Shown here: positions 1-6,949 of the stretch, in pieces
Layout: each line of letters starts with the position of its first letter
How positions within the stretch are numbered: position 1 is the first letter of the stretch
Source of the DNA: Flavobacteriales bacterium
Lineage (GTDB): Bacteria > Bacteroidota > Bacteroidia > Flavobacteriales_D > Parvicellaceae
Direction: 5' to 3'
Length of the DNA: 9,636 nucleotides
Assembly: GCA_027047735.1 (NCBI GenBank)
Contig: JALTUD010000017.1
Coordinates: 1-9,636, forward strand
Position numbers and translations under genes: made by a program
Notes under the pieces: generated by a model
What the model was told of the DNA's origin: nothing
The model's database searches: none
The model's input: only the letters and a program-made list of their open reading frames with translations

Positions 1-298
1 GGATTAAACTATCCGTGGGATAGAAGTACGGTTTTGCCGTTATTACGGCTTTTCCGTTCATTTGTCTTTTTTGCCAATTAAAATCTACGTGCAATTCGGT
101 GTGAATAATATCACTTTTACGTGTTTCAGACGCGTTATATATCGGACGTTCTACTTTTTTGGCTTCTTCTTTATTTTCTCCTTCTATATTTATTTCCGGT
201 AAAGCTACTTCGGGAGTTTGCTGTATGTTTTTCTTTGGTGAACACGATAGGAAGAATAGACATATTCCTAAAGTTGTTAAAATGTTATTGGTCTTCAT
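1..298 (-). CDS. M1-family metallopeptidase (aminopeptidase) lipoprotein, N-terminal part only
   Basis: An open frame runs from an ATG at 298-296 to the window edge without a stop (99 codons seen). The start MKTNNILTTLGICLFFLSC is a lipoprotein signal peptide: a short basic N-terminus, a hydrophobic stretch and FLSC, with Cys19 as the predicted lipidated residue. A Lys/Glu/Pro-rich tether follows (about residues 20-50). After it comes NASETRKSDIIHTELHVDFNW and then MNGKAVITAKPYFYPTDSL. That second part matches, from memory, the first strands of the N-terminal beta domain of Bacteroidota M1 zinc aminopeptidases. The catalytic HExxH...E site would lie beyond the window, so activity cannot be confirmed. 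After the Cys come S-P-K-K, with no acidic surface-export signal, which suggests a periplasm-facing lipoprotein (inference). It lies downstream of aceF, separated by a hairpin element, and I see no TAnnTTTG promoter in front of it. The family call is fairly sure. Confidence 0.8.
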   Translation of the reverse strand, partial: MKTNNILTTLGICLFFLSCSPKKNIQQTPEVALPEINIEGENKEEAKKVERPIYNASETRKSDIIHTELHVDFNWQKRQMNGKAVITAKPYFYPTDSLI

Positions 299-353
299 CT
301 TTTTTATTTGTTTATACTTTGTACTGTGCTGCGTTAGGGATAGAAGCGGCATC

Positions 354-385
354 CTTTTGCCCTCCCTCCTTTTGGAGGGCAAAAG
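354..385. other. 12-bp perfect inverted repeat (hairpin)
   Basis: The left arm CTTTTGCCCTCC (354-365) is exactly complementary to the right arm GGAGGGCAAAAG (374-385), with an 8-nt loop CTCCTTTT. It has no U-run on either side, so it is not a classical terminator by itself. In the loop CTCC repeats the end of the left arm, so the fold can slip. It could protect the 3' end of the aceF transcript or simply be part of the repeat-like element. Confidence 0.6.
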
Positions 386-403
386 ATATAGCGGATAGCC
401 CGA

Positions 404-460
404 CCCTAAAAGCAAAAAAGAGCGTTCCCTGAAAGGGTATGCTCTTTTTTGCTTTTAGGG
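404..460 (-). terminator. probable intrinsic terminator downstream of aceF (bidirectional form)
   Basis: A perfect 20-bp inverted repeat (404-423 with 441-460) starts 20 nt past the aceF stop codon. The core is a GAGC/GCTC stem flanked by A6 on one side and T6 on the other, so on either strand a hairpin is followed by a U-run. The loop carries a nested CCCT-GAA-AGGG hairpin (427-437). On the minus strand the U-run corresponds to 419-414. A competing pairing exists between GCGTTCCC (422-429) and GGGAACGC (459-466). The position fits termination of the pdhA-aceF unit. The opposite orientation has no gene to serve. Confidence 0.6.
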
Positions 461-479
461 GAACGCCCTAAATCTTCTT

Positions 480-1766
480 TTATATATTTTGTTTTCCTAA
501 GAGTAAGACGGGATTTTCCATATAATTCTTAAAGGTATTTAAAAAGGCGGAACCAACCGCTCCATCCACTACCCGATGGTCGCAACTTAGGGTTACTTTC
601 ATAATGTTTCCCGGAATGATTTGACCGTTTTTAACTACCGGTACTTGCTTGATTCCTCCTACGGCTAAAATTACTGAATCCGGGGGATTGATGATGGCGG
701 TAAATTCTTCTATTCCGAACATTCCCAAATTAGAAATGGTAAATGTGTTGCCTTGCCAATCTTCGGGTTGTAACTTTTTTGCTTTGGCTTTTTGTGCATA
801 CTCTTTTACTTCTGCACCTATTTGCGTAAGGGTTTTTCCGTCGGCAAAACGAACGACCGGCACCAATAAACCATCGGGAACGGCTACGGCTACTCCGATA
901 TGTATATGTTCGTTGTAGCGAATAAAATCACCATACCAACCTGCATTTACTTCGGGATGCTCCCTTAAAGCTGCCGCACTTGCTTTGACAACTAAATCGT
1001 TAAAAGAAATCTTTTGCGGTGCTATGGTCGCATTGATTGATTTTCTGGCTTCGATTGCATTATCCATATCGATGGATATTGTAAGGTAAAAGTGAGGTGC
1101 AGTAAACTTACTTTCTGCCAAACGAGCGGCTATTACCTTTCTCATCTGTGAAACCGGCTCATCGCGGTAACTTTCGACACCAACAAAGGTATTTCCTCCA
1201 CCGGTATAGTTATCTATATCACGTTTTACAATTCTTCCTCCTTCTCCTGTCCCTTTGATAAATGAAATATTGATTCCTCGCTCTTCTGCTAACTTTTTAG
1301 CTAATGGAGAAATTTTTAACCTTCCGTCTTGAGCTACTGTTGATGCCGGCGGATAGGTTGTCGCTGTTTGTTGTACTACGGTTTTAGTAACAGGTTGAAC
1401 AACCTCTCTTTTTATCTGAGGTGTAGATTTTACTTCGGTTTTTGCGGGTTGTTCTGCTTTCTTTTCTTCACTTTTAGGAGTAGATTCTTCTTTTTTTATT
1501 TGTTCCAAAAGTTCTGAAATATCTTCTCCTTCTTCTCCGATAATTGCCAATACCGAATCTACCGGTGCTCCCTCTCCTTTTTCTAATCCTTTGTAAAGCA
1601 AAACTCCCTCATCAAAGGCTTCAAACTCCAAAGTAGCCTTATCGGTTTCTATCTCTGCCAAGACATCTCCCGATTGTACTTTATCTCCAACGTTTTTGTG
1701 CCATTCCGCGATGACTCCTTCGGTCATTGTGTCGCTTAATTTTGGCATTTTAATTACTTCAGCCAT
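480..1766 (-). CDS. aceF: dihydrolipoamide acetyltransferase, E2 core of the pyruvate dehydrogenase complex
   Basis: E2 accepts the acetyl group from E1 on a swinging lipoyl arm and passes it to CoA in the cytoplasm. The 428-aa protein shows the domains in order. One lipoyl domain occupies about residues 2-80, with the lipoyl lysine K43 in EIETDKATLEF. A Lys/Glu/Pro/Thr-rich linker follows at about 82-145. The peripheral subunit-binding domain is at about 150-187 (KISPLAKKLAEERGI...GRIVKRDI). The catalytic domain runs from about 204 to the end, with the active-site DHRVVDG where H397 and D401 are visible. ATG at 1766 directly precedes the canonical AEVIKMPKLSDTMTEG lipoyl start. It begins 16 nt after the pdhA stop, so co-transcription is very likely. 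It has only one lipoyl domain, while many Bacteroidota pyruvate dehydrogenase E2s that I recall have two. A branched-chain E2 is the alternative, but the pdhA neighbour favours pyruvate. Confidence 0.93.
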   Translation of the reverse strand: MAEVIKMPKLSDTMTEGVIAEWHKNVGDKVQSGDVLAEIETDKATLEFEAFDEGVLLYKGLEKGEGAPVDSVLAIIGEEGEDISELLEQIKKEESTPKSEEKKAEQPAKTEVKSTPQIKREVVQPVTKTVVQQTATTYPPASTVAQDGRLKISPLAKKLAEERGINISFIKGTGEGGRIVKRDIDNYTGGGNTFVGVESYRDEPVSQMRKVIAARLAESKFTAPHFYLTISIDMDNAIEARKSINATIAPQKISFNDLVVKASAAALREHPEVNAGWYGDFIRYNEHIHIGVAVAVPDGLLVPVVRFADGKTLTQIGAEVKEYAQKAKAKKLQPEDWQGNTFTISNLGMFGIEEFTAIINPPDSVILAVGGIKQVPVVKNGQIIPGNIMKVTLSCDHRVVDGAVGSAFLNTFKNYMENPVLLLGKQNI

Positions 1767-1782
1767 ATCTATCTTTGCTTTC

Positions 1783-2826
1783 TTATTTTAATTCGTAATC
1801 AGTAGTGTATTCTATCACAAACGGATAATCTCCTACATATACATCTTCGTACAATTCTTTTGGTTCCGGATCAGGTGATACCTCAGCAAATTCAACCGAT
1901 TCTTTTACGATTTGTTTTACACGAGCATCTATTTCCTTCAATTCTTCTTCGGTAGCTAAGTTGTGTTCTTTTATGACATTCAAAACCTGTGTAATCGGGT
2001 CTTTATGCTTGTATTCTTCAACTTCTTCTTTGGTTCTGTATTTTTGAGGATCGGACATTGAATGACCTTTATAACGATAGGTTTGAATATCCAACAATAC
2101 AGGCCCTTTTCCGGCTCTTACGTGCTCACAGGCTTCACTGATTGCCTCGTGAACGGCTTCTACTGACATTCCGTCAACAACTTTTGAAGGCATATCATAC
2201 GAACAACCAATTTTAGACATATCCACAACATTTGTGGTTCGCTCTACGGAAGTTCCCATAGCGTAATTATTATTTTCGATAATAAAAACCACCGGAAGTT
2301 TCCAAGTCATTGCCATATTGAACGTTTCGTGAAGGATTCCTTGCCTTGCGGCACCATCTCCGAAAGAGCAAAAAGTTACATTGTCGGTACCTTTGTATTT
2401 TTCAGCAAAGGCAATTCCTGCTCCCATTCCGATTTGAGCACCTACAATTCCATGTCCTCCCATAAGATTTACTTTCTTATCGAACATGTGCATTGAACCT
2501 CCTTTACCTTTAGATAATCCAGTTGTTTTACCAAACAACTCCGCCATCATATATTTTGGGTGAACACCTAAGGCTATCGGATGATCGTGATCTCGGTATG
2601 CTGTAATGTGCTTATCTCCTTTTCTACAAGCTGATGCAGTACCCGTTACAACGGCCTCTTGACCTATGTACAAATGACAAAACCCTCCAAACTTTTGTTG
2701 AATATAAAGATGACCAACCATCTCTTCTACCTTCCTCATTAATAGCATATCTTCGTACCATTTCATGTACTGCTCTTTGGAGTATTTTAACTCTGATGCG
2801 GAAGTTTTTTTATTGTTAGAACTCAT
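1783..2826 (-). CDS. pdhA: pyruvate dehydrogenase E1 component, alpha subunit
   Basis: E1-alpha works with E1-beta and thiamine diphosphate to decarboxylate pyruvate and acetylate the E2 lipoyl arm. With the start chosen here the protein is 347 aa. The thiamine-diphosphate motif runs from GDGAARQG (from residue 156) to ENNNYAMG (from residue 184). HLYIGQEAV, ITAYRDHDHP, KGKGGSMHMF and the loop YRYKGHSMSDP (250-260) are all typical of the alpha subunit of the two-chain E1. The frame stays open to an ATG at 2886, but a TAnnTTTG promoter element at 2898-2891 would place the transcript start at about that codon, and the extra 20 residues (MKQFGYYSNCFDLLLKLLHA) do not look like the family. ATG 2826 (MSSNNKK) is therefore preferred, leaving a leader of about 60 nt. 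No E1-beta gene lies beside it, so pdhB must be elsewhere. It is probably co-transcribed with aceF. Confidence 0.93.
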   Translation of the reverse strand: MSSNNKKTSASELKYSKEQYMKWYEDMLLMRKVEEMVGHLYIQQKFGGFCHLYIGQEAVVTGTASACRKGDKHITAYRDHDHPIALGVHPKYMMAELFGKTTGLSKGKGGSMHMFDKKVNLMGGHGIVGAQIGMGAGIAFAEKYKGTDNVTFCSFGDGAARQGILHETFNMAMTWKLPVVFIIENNNYAMGTSVERTTNVVDMSKIGCSYDMPSKVVDGMSVEAVHEAISEACEHVRAGKGPVLLDIQTYRYKGHSMSDPQKYRTKEEVEEYKHKDPITQVLNVIKEHNLATEEELKEIDARVKQIVKESVEFAEVSPDPEPKELYEDVYVGDYPFVIEYTTDYELK

Positions 2827-2890
2827 AGCGTGTAATAATTTTAGTAGTAAATCAAAACAATTTGAATAATACCCAAACTGTTTCAATCTA

Positions 2891-2898
2891 CAAATATA
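2891..2898 (-). promoter_or_regulatory. Bacteroidota-type -7 promoter element for pdhA-aceF
   Basis: The minus strand reads TATATTTG, an exact match to the Bacteroidetes -7 consensus TAnnTTTG used by their primary sigma factor. It lies between the ftsZ terminator and pdhA, the expected place. No convincing -33 TTTG/TTG lies at the usual 19-21 nt; the nearest TTG is only 13 nt upstream of the element. The predicted transcript start is about 2886-2883. The element is short, so it could be chance, but position and orientation favour it. Confidence 0.55.
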
Positions 2899-2944
2899 TG
2901 ATTTCTAAAATCAATAAATGATTTTGTGTAATTATTTTTACACT

Positions 2945-2977
2945 AAAAAAAAGCCCTTTCTAAATGGAAAGGGCTTT
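2945..2977 (-). terminator. intrinsic terminator of the murG-ftsZ operon
   Basis: An 11-bp perfect stem, AAAGCCCTTTC (2950-2960) with GAAAGGGCTTT (2967-2977), surrounds a 6-nt loop. On the minus strand it is followed by a run of U (A-run at 2945-2952 on the plus strand). It starts about 60 nt past the ftsZ stop and precedes the pdhA promoter element, so it separates the division operon from the pyruvate dehydrogenase unit. On the plus strand the trailing sequence is CTTCAAAAG, so it looks one-directional. Confidence 0.85.
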
Positions 2978-3038
2978 CTTCAAAAGAGCAATTATTAAAA
3001 TCGATTTGTTTTAAAACTGATTAAACAAACTATATTTA

Positions 3039-4844
3039 TTAATCTACATTGTCGTGAAGGAAAGAATTGTTATCACTTAAACCTGTGCGTTTATTCCCTT
3101 CTTCATCTTGTATATCTCCCAAACTAAACTTGGAAACCGATGATTCTGATGAATGCGGAACATCATCTAAACGAATTTGACGTCTTTTATATGCCGGTTC
3201 CCGTTCCATTTCACTTAACCCTGATAAGGTTTTAAGTTTTTGGCTATTTTGACGAATTTTCTCAATTCTTTGTCTCGCCAACTCCAAATTACTTTCTACG
3301 GAAGGACGTTTAGTTTCTTCTTTATTTTCAGGAGTTTGAAAGGTTGGCGTATCATTGTTATTTACCTCATTAACAGAAGTGTCTTCGATATCATCTTCCA
3401 AGAAATATCGCTTAACTTCCGGTTCTTTGTTTTCCGAAGTAGATGACGCACCTAAAAACGTATCCGCTTCATTATTGTTTCCCGGTTCTTTCTCTTCAGG
3501 AACATCTTCATCAAGATTCCAAACTATTTTTTTAGCTTCAACTTCTTTTTCTTCAGTCTGAACAGGAGCATCCATTGTATTGTTTTCACTGTTCAACTCA
3601 TCATTTACATCAGCAACTGATTCTAAATCATGTTTGATAATCGGTTCTTGAATAGGTTGTACTATTTCTTTTTGAAACAACTCAGGAGCTTTTTTCTCCT
3701 CCATAGTATCTTCCTTTGATACCTCTTTTTTTACTAAGTAAGGCTCTTGAAAATCACTATCTGTTTTAGAGAACAAAGAATTATTCTCAACAGGCGACTG
3801 AATTGGAGAAGAAATCATATTAGGTTGTTCATCTTCTAAATTCATTTTCTTTTTCTCCGGTGCTTTTGGTGGCAACCCGGTGTCAATAGAAGTTTTAAAT
3901 CCGGTAGCTATGATTGTTACGCTCAATTTATCTCCTAAAGAATCGTCTTTTGCATGTCCCCAAATCACATCAGCAGTACTTCCTGCAGCATCTTGAATAT
4001 AATCCGTGATTTGCATAATTTCATCCATTAACACTTCTTGCTCTCCGTAAGTAATATTTAGTAACACATACTTAGCTCCTTCTATATTATTATCATTCAA
4101 CAACGGAGAATCGAGAGCTGAAGTAACGGCCTTTAGTGCCCTATTTTCACCTTCTGCACTTGCCGACCCCATAATTGCAACGCCACTGTCTTTCATTACC
4201 GTACTCACGTCATTGAAATCGACATTTATTTGACCGGTTACAGAAATAACTTCAGCTATACCTCTAGCTGCGGTTGCCAAAACATCATCAGCTTTACCAA
4301 AAGCCTCGGCTAAGGTTTGATTGCCGAAAATCTCACGTAGTTTATCATTATTAATAATTAAAAGCGTATCAACTGCATCTCTCATGCGTTCAATTCCTGC
4401 TTCTGCTTGTTGTCTTCTTTTACGCCCTTCAAACATAAAAGGGATAGTAACGATACCTACCGTTAATATTCCCATTTTACGAGCTAATTCAGCAATTACA
4501 GGTGCAGCTCCCGTACCTGTTCCACCGCCCATTCCGGCAGTAACGAAAACCATTTTTGTGCTTTTTGAAAGAATATCTTCAATTTCTTCGAGGTTTTCTA
4601 TAGCCGCATTCATTCCCACTTCCGGGATAGAACCTGCTCCTCTTCCTTCGGTTAAACTTGCTCCTAATTGTATTTTTACAGGAACGGGACTTACATCCAA
4701 AGCTTGATGGTCTGTATTACAGACAATAAAATCTACTCCTTTTATTCCTTGTCTAAACATGTGATTAACGGCATTGCTTCCGCCACCACCGACTCCTATC
4801 ACTTTGATGATAGAAGATTGATCTTTTGGTAAATCGAACTTCAT
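3039..4844 (-). CDS. ftsZ: cell division protein FtsZ (tubulin-like GTPase)
   Basis: FtsZ polymerises with GTP into the cytoplasmic Z-ring that organises the divisome. In this 601-aa protein the GTPase core spans about residues 10-320: VIGVGGGGSNAV at the nucleotide pocket (from 15), the tubulin signature GGGTGTG at 106-112, and the T7 catalytic loop NVDFND at 207-212 with D209 and D212 present. From about 325 to 535 lies a low-complexity linker rich in Glu, Asp, Asn and Pro. A conserved-looking tail follows with a basic patch (EPAYKRRQIR), ending in NSFLHDNVD. The length is far above the roughly 380 aa of enterobacterial FtsZ but fits flavobacterial proteins with long linkers. ATG 4844 is supported by FDLPKDQSSIIKVIGVGG immediately after it. 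It follows ftsA by 36 nt, with a purine-rich AAAAGAG just upstream, and is the last gene of the operon. Confidence 0.97.
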   Translation of the reverse strand: MKFDLPKDQSSIIKVIGVGGGGSNAVNHMFRQGIKGVDFIVCNTDHQALDVSPVPVKIQLGASLTEGRGAGSIPEVGMNAAIENLEEIEDILSKSTKMVFVTAGMGGGTGTGAAPVIAELARKMGILTVGIVTIPFMFEGRKRRQQAEAGIERMRDAVDTLLIINNDKLREIFGNQTLAEAFGKADDVLATAARGIAEVISVTGQINVDFNDVSTVMKDSGVAIMGSASAEGENRALKAVTSALDSPLLNDNNIEGAKYVLLNITYGEQEVLMDEIMQITDYIQDAAGSTADVIWGHAKDDSLGDKLSVTIIATGFKTSIDTGLPPKAPEKKKMNLEDEQPNMISSPIQSPVENNSLFSKTDSDFQEPYLVKKEVSKEDTMEEKKAPELFQKEIVQPIQEPIIKHDLESVADVNDELNSENNTMDAPVQTEEKEVEAKKIVWNLDEDVPEEKEPGNNNEADTFLGASSTSENKEPEVKRYFLEDDIEDTSVNEVNNNDTPTFQTPENKEETKRPSVESNLELARQRIEKIRQNSQKLKTLSGLSEMEREPAYKRRQIRLDDVPHSSESSVSKFSLGDIQDEEGNKRTGLSDNNSFLHDNVD

Positions 4845-4880
4845 AATATTGCTCTTTTAGGGATTTTTAAAATTTTGTTT

Positions 4881-6140
4881 CTAGTCTATGTTATCTTCAA
4901 AGAAGCTAAGCACTTTATTGAAAAAACCGCCTTTAGTTTTCTCTGAATGTGTACGAGTGTTTACTTCTTGCTTGCTTTTATATTTATCAAATTGTTCAAA
5001 ACCTTTTGCTACTAAACCTACTCCCGTTGCATACATTGGGTTATCAAGTTTAATATTACTATTTGAGCTTAAATGCTCATCCGGATGACCGATACGTGTA
5101 TCCATACCTGTTATATACTCACTAAGCTGACAAATATGTTTTAACTGAGAACCACCACCGGTTAAAACAATTCCTCCAATTAATTTCTTTTCGTAACCTG
5201 AATTTTTTATTTCAAAATAAACATGTTCTATTATTTCAGAGATACGAGCATTAATAATACTTGATAAATTCTTTATTGAAATTTCTTTAGGATCACGTCC
5301 TCTCAAGCCCGGAATACACACTATTTCATTTTCTTGACTAGGTGTAGGAAAAGCCGTACCGAATTTTGTTTTCATTAATTCAGCTTGTCGATGCATAATC
5401 GTGCACCCTTCTTTTATATCTTCGGTAATTATATTTCCTCCAAACGGAATTACCGCCGTATGACGAATAATACTATCATGAAAAATAGCAATATCAGTTG
5501 TTCCACCGCCTATATCTACCAGTACAATTCCGGCTTCTTTTTCTTCATCACTCAATACTGCCGCCGATGATGCTAAAGGCTCAAGAATCAACTCAGCTAC
5601 TTCAAGACCCGCTTTCGCAACACATTTATATATGTTTTTTGCGGCTGCAATTTGTCCAATAATGATATGAAGGTTCGCCTCTAACTGAACACCAGCCATT
5701 CCAATCGGATCTTTAATTCCGCTTTGTCTATCCACAATGTATTCTTGTGGTAAAACGTGAATAATTTCTTCACCGGGTTTCATTACCAATTTATACATGT
5801 CTTCGATTAAGTTATCGATATCCAGTTGACTGATTTCCGTATCTACTTCTGCACGAGTAATCATTCCTCTGTGTTGCAAGCTTTTTATATGTTGCCCCGC
5901 TATACCAACATTTACCACATTAATATCTATTCCGGTTTTTGCCTCTGCTTCCTCAACCGCAGCACGAATAGACTGTACCGTTTTCTCAATATTAGAAACA
6001 ACTCCGCGTGTTACACCCAAGCTGGGTGATTTACCAACACCTAAAATTTCTATTTTCCCGTTTTCATTTTTTCTTCCTACTATGCAGACTATTTTGGTGG
6101 TTCCAATATCTAGTCCGACTACTATTTCCGGTGCATCCAT
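4881..6140 (-). CDS. ftsA: cell division protein FtsA (actin-like FtsZ membrane anchor)
   Basis: FtsA tethers FtsZ filaments to the inner membrane and recruits later divisome proteins. The 419-aa protein has the actin-fold ATP motifs: phosphate-1 VGLDIGTTK near the N-terminus, phosphate-2 VDIGGGTTD (208-216) and the adenosine motif GGIVLTGGG (322-330). The FtsA-specific 1C subdomain falls between about 75 and 160. The C-terminus GGFFNKVLSFFEDNID is a short amphipathic helix suited to membrane binding. The frame extends to 6170, but the codon there is TTG and would overlap ftsQ by 16 nt. The in-frame ATG at 6140 (MDAPEIVVGLDIG) puts the phosphate-1 loop at the usual distance from the N-terminus and leaves a 14-nt gap after ftsQ, so it is preferred. 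It belongs to the murG-ftsZ operon. Confidence 0.95.
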   Translation of the reverse strand: MDAPEIVVGLDIGTTKIVCIVGRKNENGKIEILGVGKSPSLGVTRGVVSNIEKTVQSIRAAVEEAEAKTGIDINVVNVGIAGQHIKSLQHRGMITRAEVDTEISQLDIDNLIEDMYKLVMKPGEEIIHVLPQEYIVDRQSGIKDPIGMAGVQLEANLHIIIGQIAAAKNIYKCVAKAGLEVAELILEPLASSAAVLSDEEKEAGIVLVDIGGGTTDIAIFHDSIIRHTAVIPFGGNIITEDIKEGCTIMHRQAELMKTKFGTAFPTPSQENEIVCIPGLRGRDPKEISIKNLSSIINARISEIIEHVYFEIKNSGYEKKLIGGIVLTGGGSQLKHICQLSEYITGMDTRIGHPDEHLSSNSNIKLDNPMYATGVGLVAKGFEQFDKYKSKQEVNTRTHSEKTKGGFFNKVLSFFEDNID

Positions 6141-6154
6141 ATTACTATTGGTAT

Positions 6155-6949
6155 TTATCGTTTTGAACAAACTATTTGATTATTATATTTTAAGTTAATT
6201 GTATCGTAATTGTTTAATTCTTTGGGGTCTATTACCTCGGTATAAAAAGTTGTTAAGTGTTTTAATTTCTTTTTAATATTTTCACTTTCTCCAAGCAACA
6301 CCCTGTTTTTCCCCACACGAGGTATTAGCTCAAACTCTTTTTTATCATTTACGTAAATCTGTAAGGTTTGAGCCTTTATAAAATCGTTTTTATCCAAGGC
6401 TGAAGCTACATTATAAATATCATCTATTAAATGAATATTACTCAAGCTATCGTTTTGTTGAATAGCAACAGCATTAGGTAAATTACCATTCATATAGTAA
6501 ATAGCTCCACTAAACACAGGTACTCTTGCCGTATAACTTTGACTTAGCGGAATAGTTTCTCCGTCTTCATCCAAATAAAAACTCACCAAACCATTACTTG
6601 CAATGATACGGGCAATCGGTCGGCTTTGTTGAATATCCAGTACTAACTTTCCGTTATTCAACTCATATACCTCAGCACTTTTAACTCCTGCCGTTTCTCG
6701 AACTTCATTCTCTATTACTTGCGTTTCAATCTCTCCTATCGGTTGATTATTTAACGAATAGCCCAAATCATAAACTTGTTCCATTACGGATTCTTCGGTT
6801 ATAAAATGATGCCCATCGACTTGAGATATATTAATTTCTGAAGCAGAACAAGGTATTGCAGAGTAAGAGTAATCTACAAAAATCAATAAACCTATTACCA
6901 ACAGGTAAAAAGCCGACCAACTCAATATTTGAACTATACTTTTTTTCAT
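6155..6949 (-). CDS. ftsQ: cell division protein FtsQ (DivIB-type bitopic divisome protein)
   Basis: FtsQ links cytoplasmic and periplasmic divisome parts and, with its partners, controls septal wall synthesis. The 264-aa protein has a short basic N-terminus (MKKS) and one transmembrane helix at about residues 6-25. A periplasmic POTRA-like region follows (about 36-108; VDGHHFITEESVMEQV), then a beta domain to the C-terminus with the stretch LIPRVGKNRVLLGE (208-221) and the ending NLKYNNQIVCSKR. FtsQ diverges strongly, so the call leans on topology, these flavobacterial C-terminal motifs and position between murC and ftsA. Only two cysteines are present, C34 just outside the membrane and C261 near the end. 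Its ATG directly abuts the murC stop (TAAATG), which implies translational coupling. Confidence 0.92.
   Translation of the reverse strand: MKKSIVQILSWSAFYLLVIGLLIFVDYSYSAIPCSASEINISQVDGHHFITEESVMEQVYDLGYSLNNQPIGEIETQVIENEVRETAGVKSAEVYELNNGKLVLDIQQSRPIARIIASNGLVSFYLDEDGETIPLSQSYTARVPVFSGAIYYMNGNLPNAVAIQQNDSLSNIHLIDDIYNVASALDKNDFIKAQTLQIYVNDKKEFELIPRVGKNRVLLGESENIKKKLKHLTTFYTEVIDPKELNNYDTINLKYNNQIVCSKR

Larger units (their letters stand above)
331..467. repeat. hairpin-rich intergenic repeat-like element between aceF and the M1 peptidase gene
   Basis: This accounts for most of the 181-nt gap (299-479) between two genes. It begins GCGTTAGGGAT and ends GGGGAACGCCCTAA. It holds two large perfect hairpins: a 12-bp stem at 354-365/374-385 (CTTTTGCCCTCC with its complement, loop 366-373) and a 20-bp stem at 404-423/441-460. 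Between them lies GCGGATAGCCCGACCC. The words GCGTTAGGGAT and CGGGCTATCCGCT (minus strand) resemble, from memory, short intergenic elements scattered through Flavobacteriales genomes. One window cannot prove repetition. No protein-coding frame is credible here. Its larger hairpin could also terminate aceF transcription. Confidence 0.55.

Noticed and set aside
121..432. Plus-strand open frames of 103 and 79 codons at the left edge
   Set aside because: They are antisense to the M1 peptidase N-terminus, run into the hairpin element, and have low-complexity Leu/Phe/Ser-rich translations with no family resemblance.
404..460. Riboswitch or attenuator in front of the M1 peptidase gene
   Set aside because: The structure is a simple long inverted repeat without a recognisable aptamer core. 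Termination after aceF or a repeat element explains it better.
649..918. Plus-strand 89-codon open frame inside aceF
   Set aside because: It is antisense to the E2 catalytic domain and has no independent evidence of coding.
2827..2886. N-terminal extension of pdhA by 20 residues
   Set aside because: The transcript predicted from the TATATTTG element would start at about the upstream ATG, and the extra peptide is unlike family N-termini.
4321..4707. Plus-strand 128-codon open frame inside ftsZ
   Set aside because: It is the antisense shadow of the conserved FtsZ GTPase core. The translation is compositionally odd and no promoter or ribosome binding site supports it.
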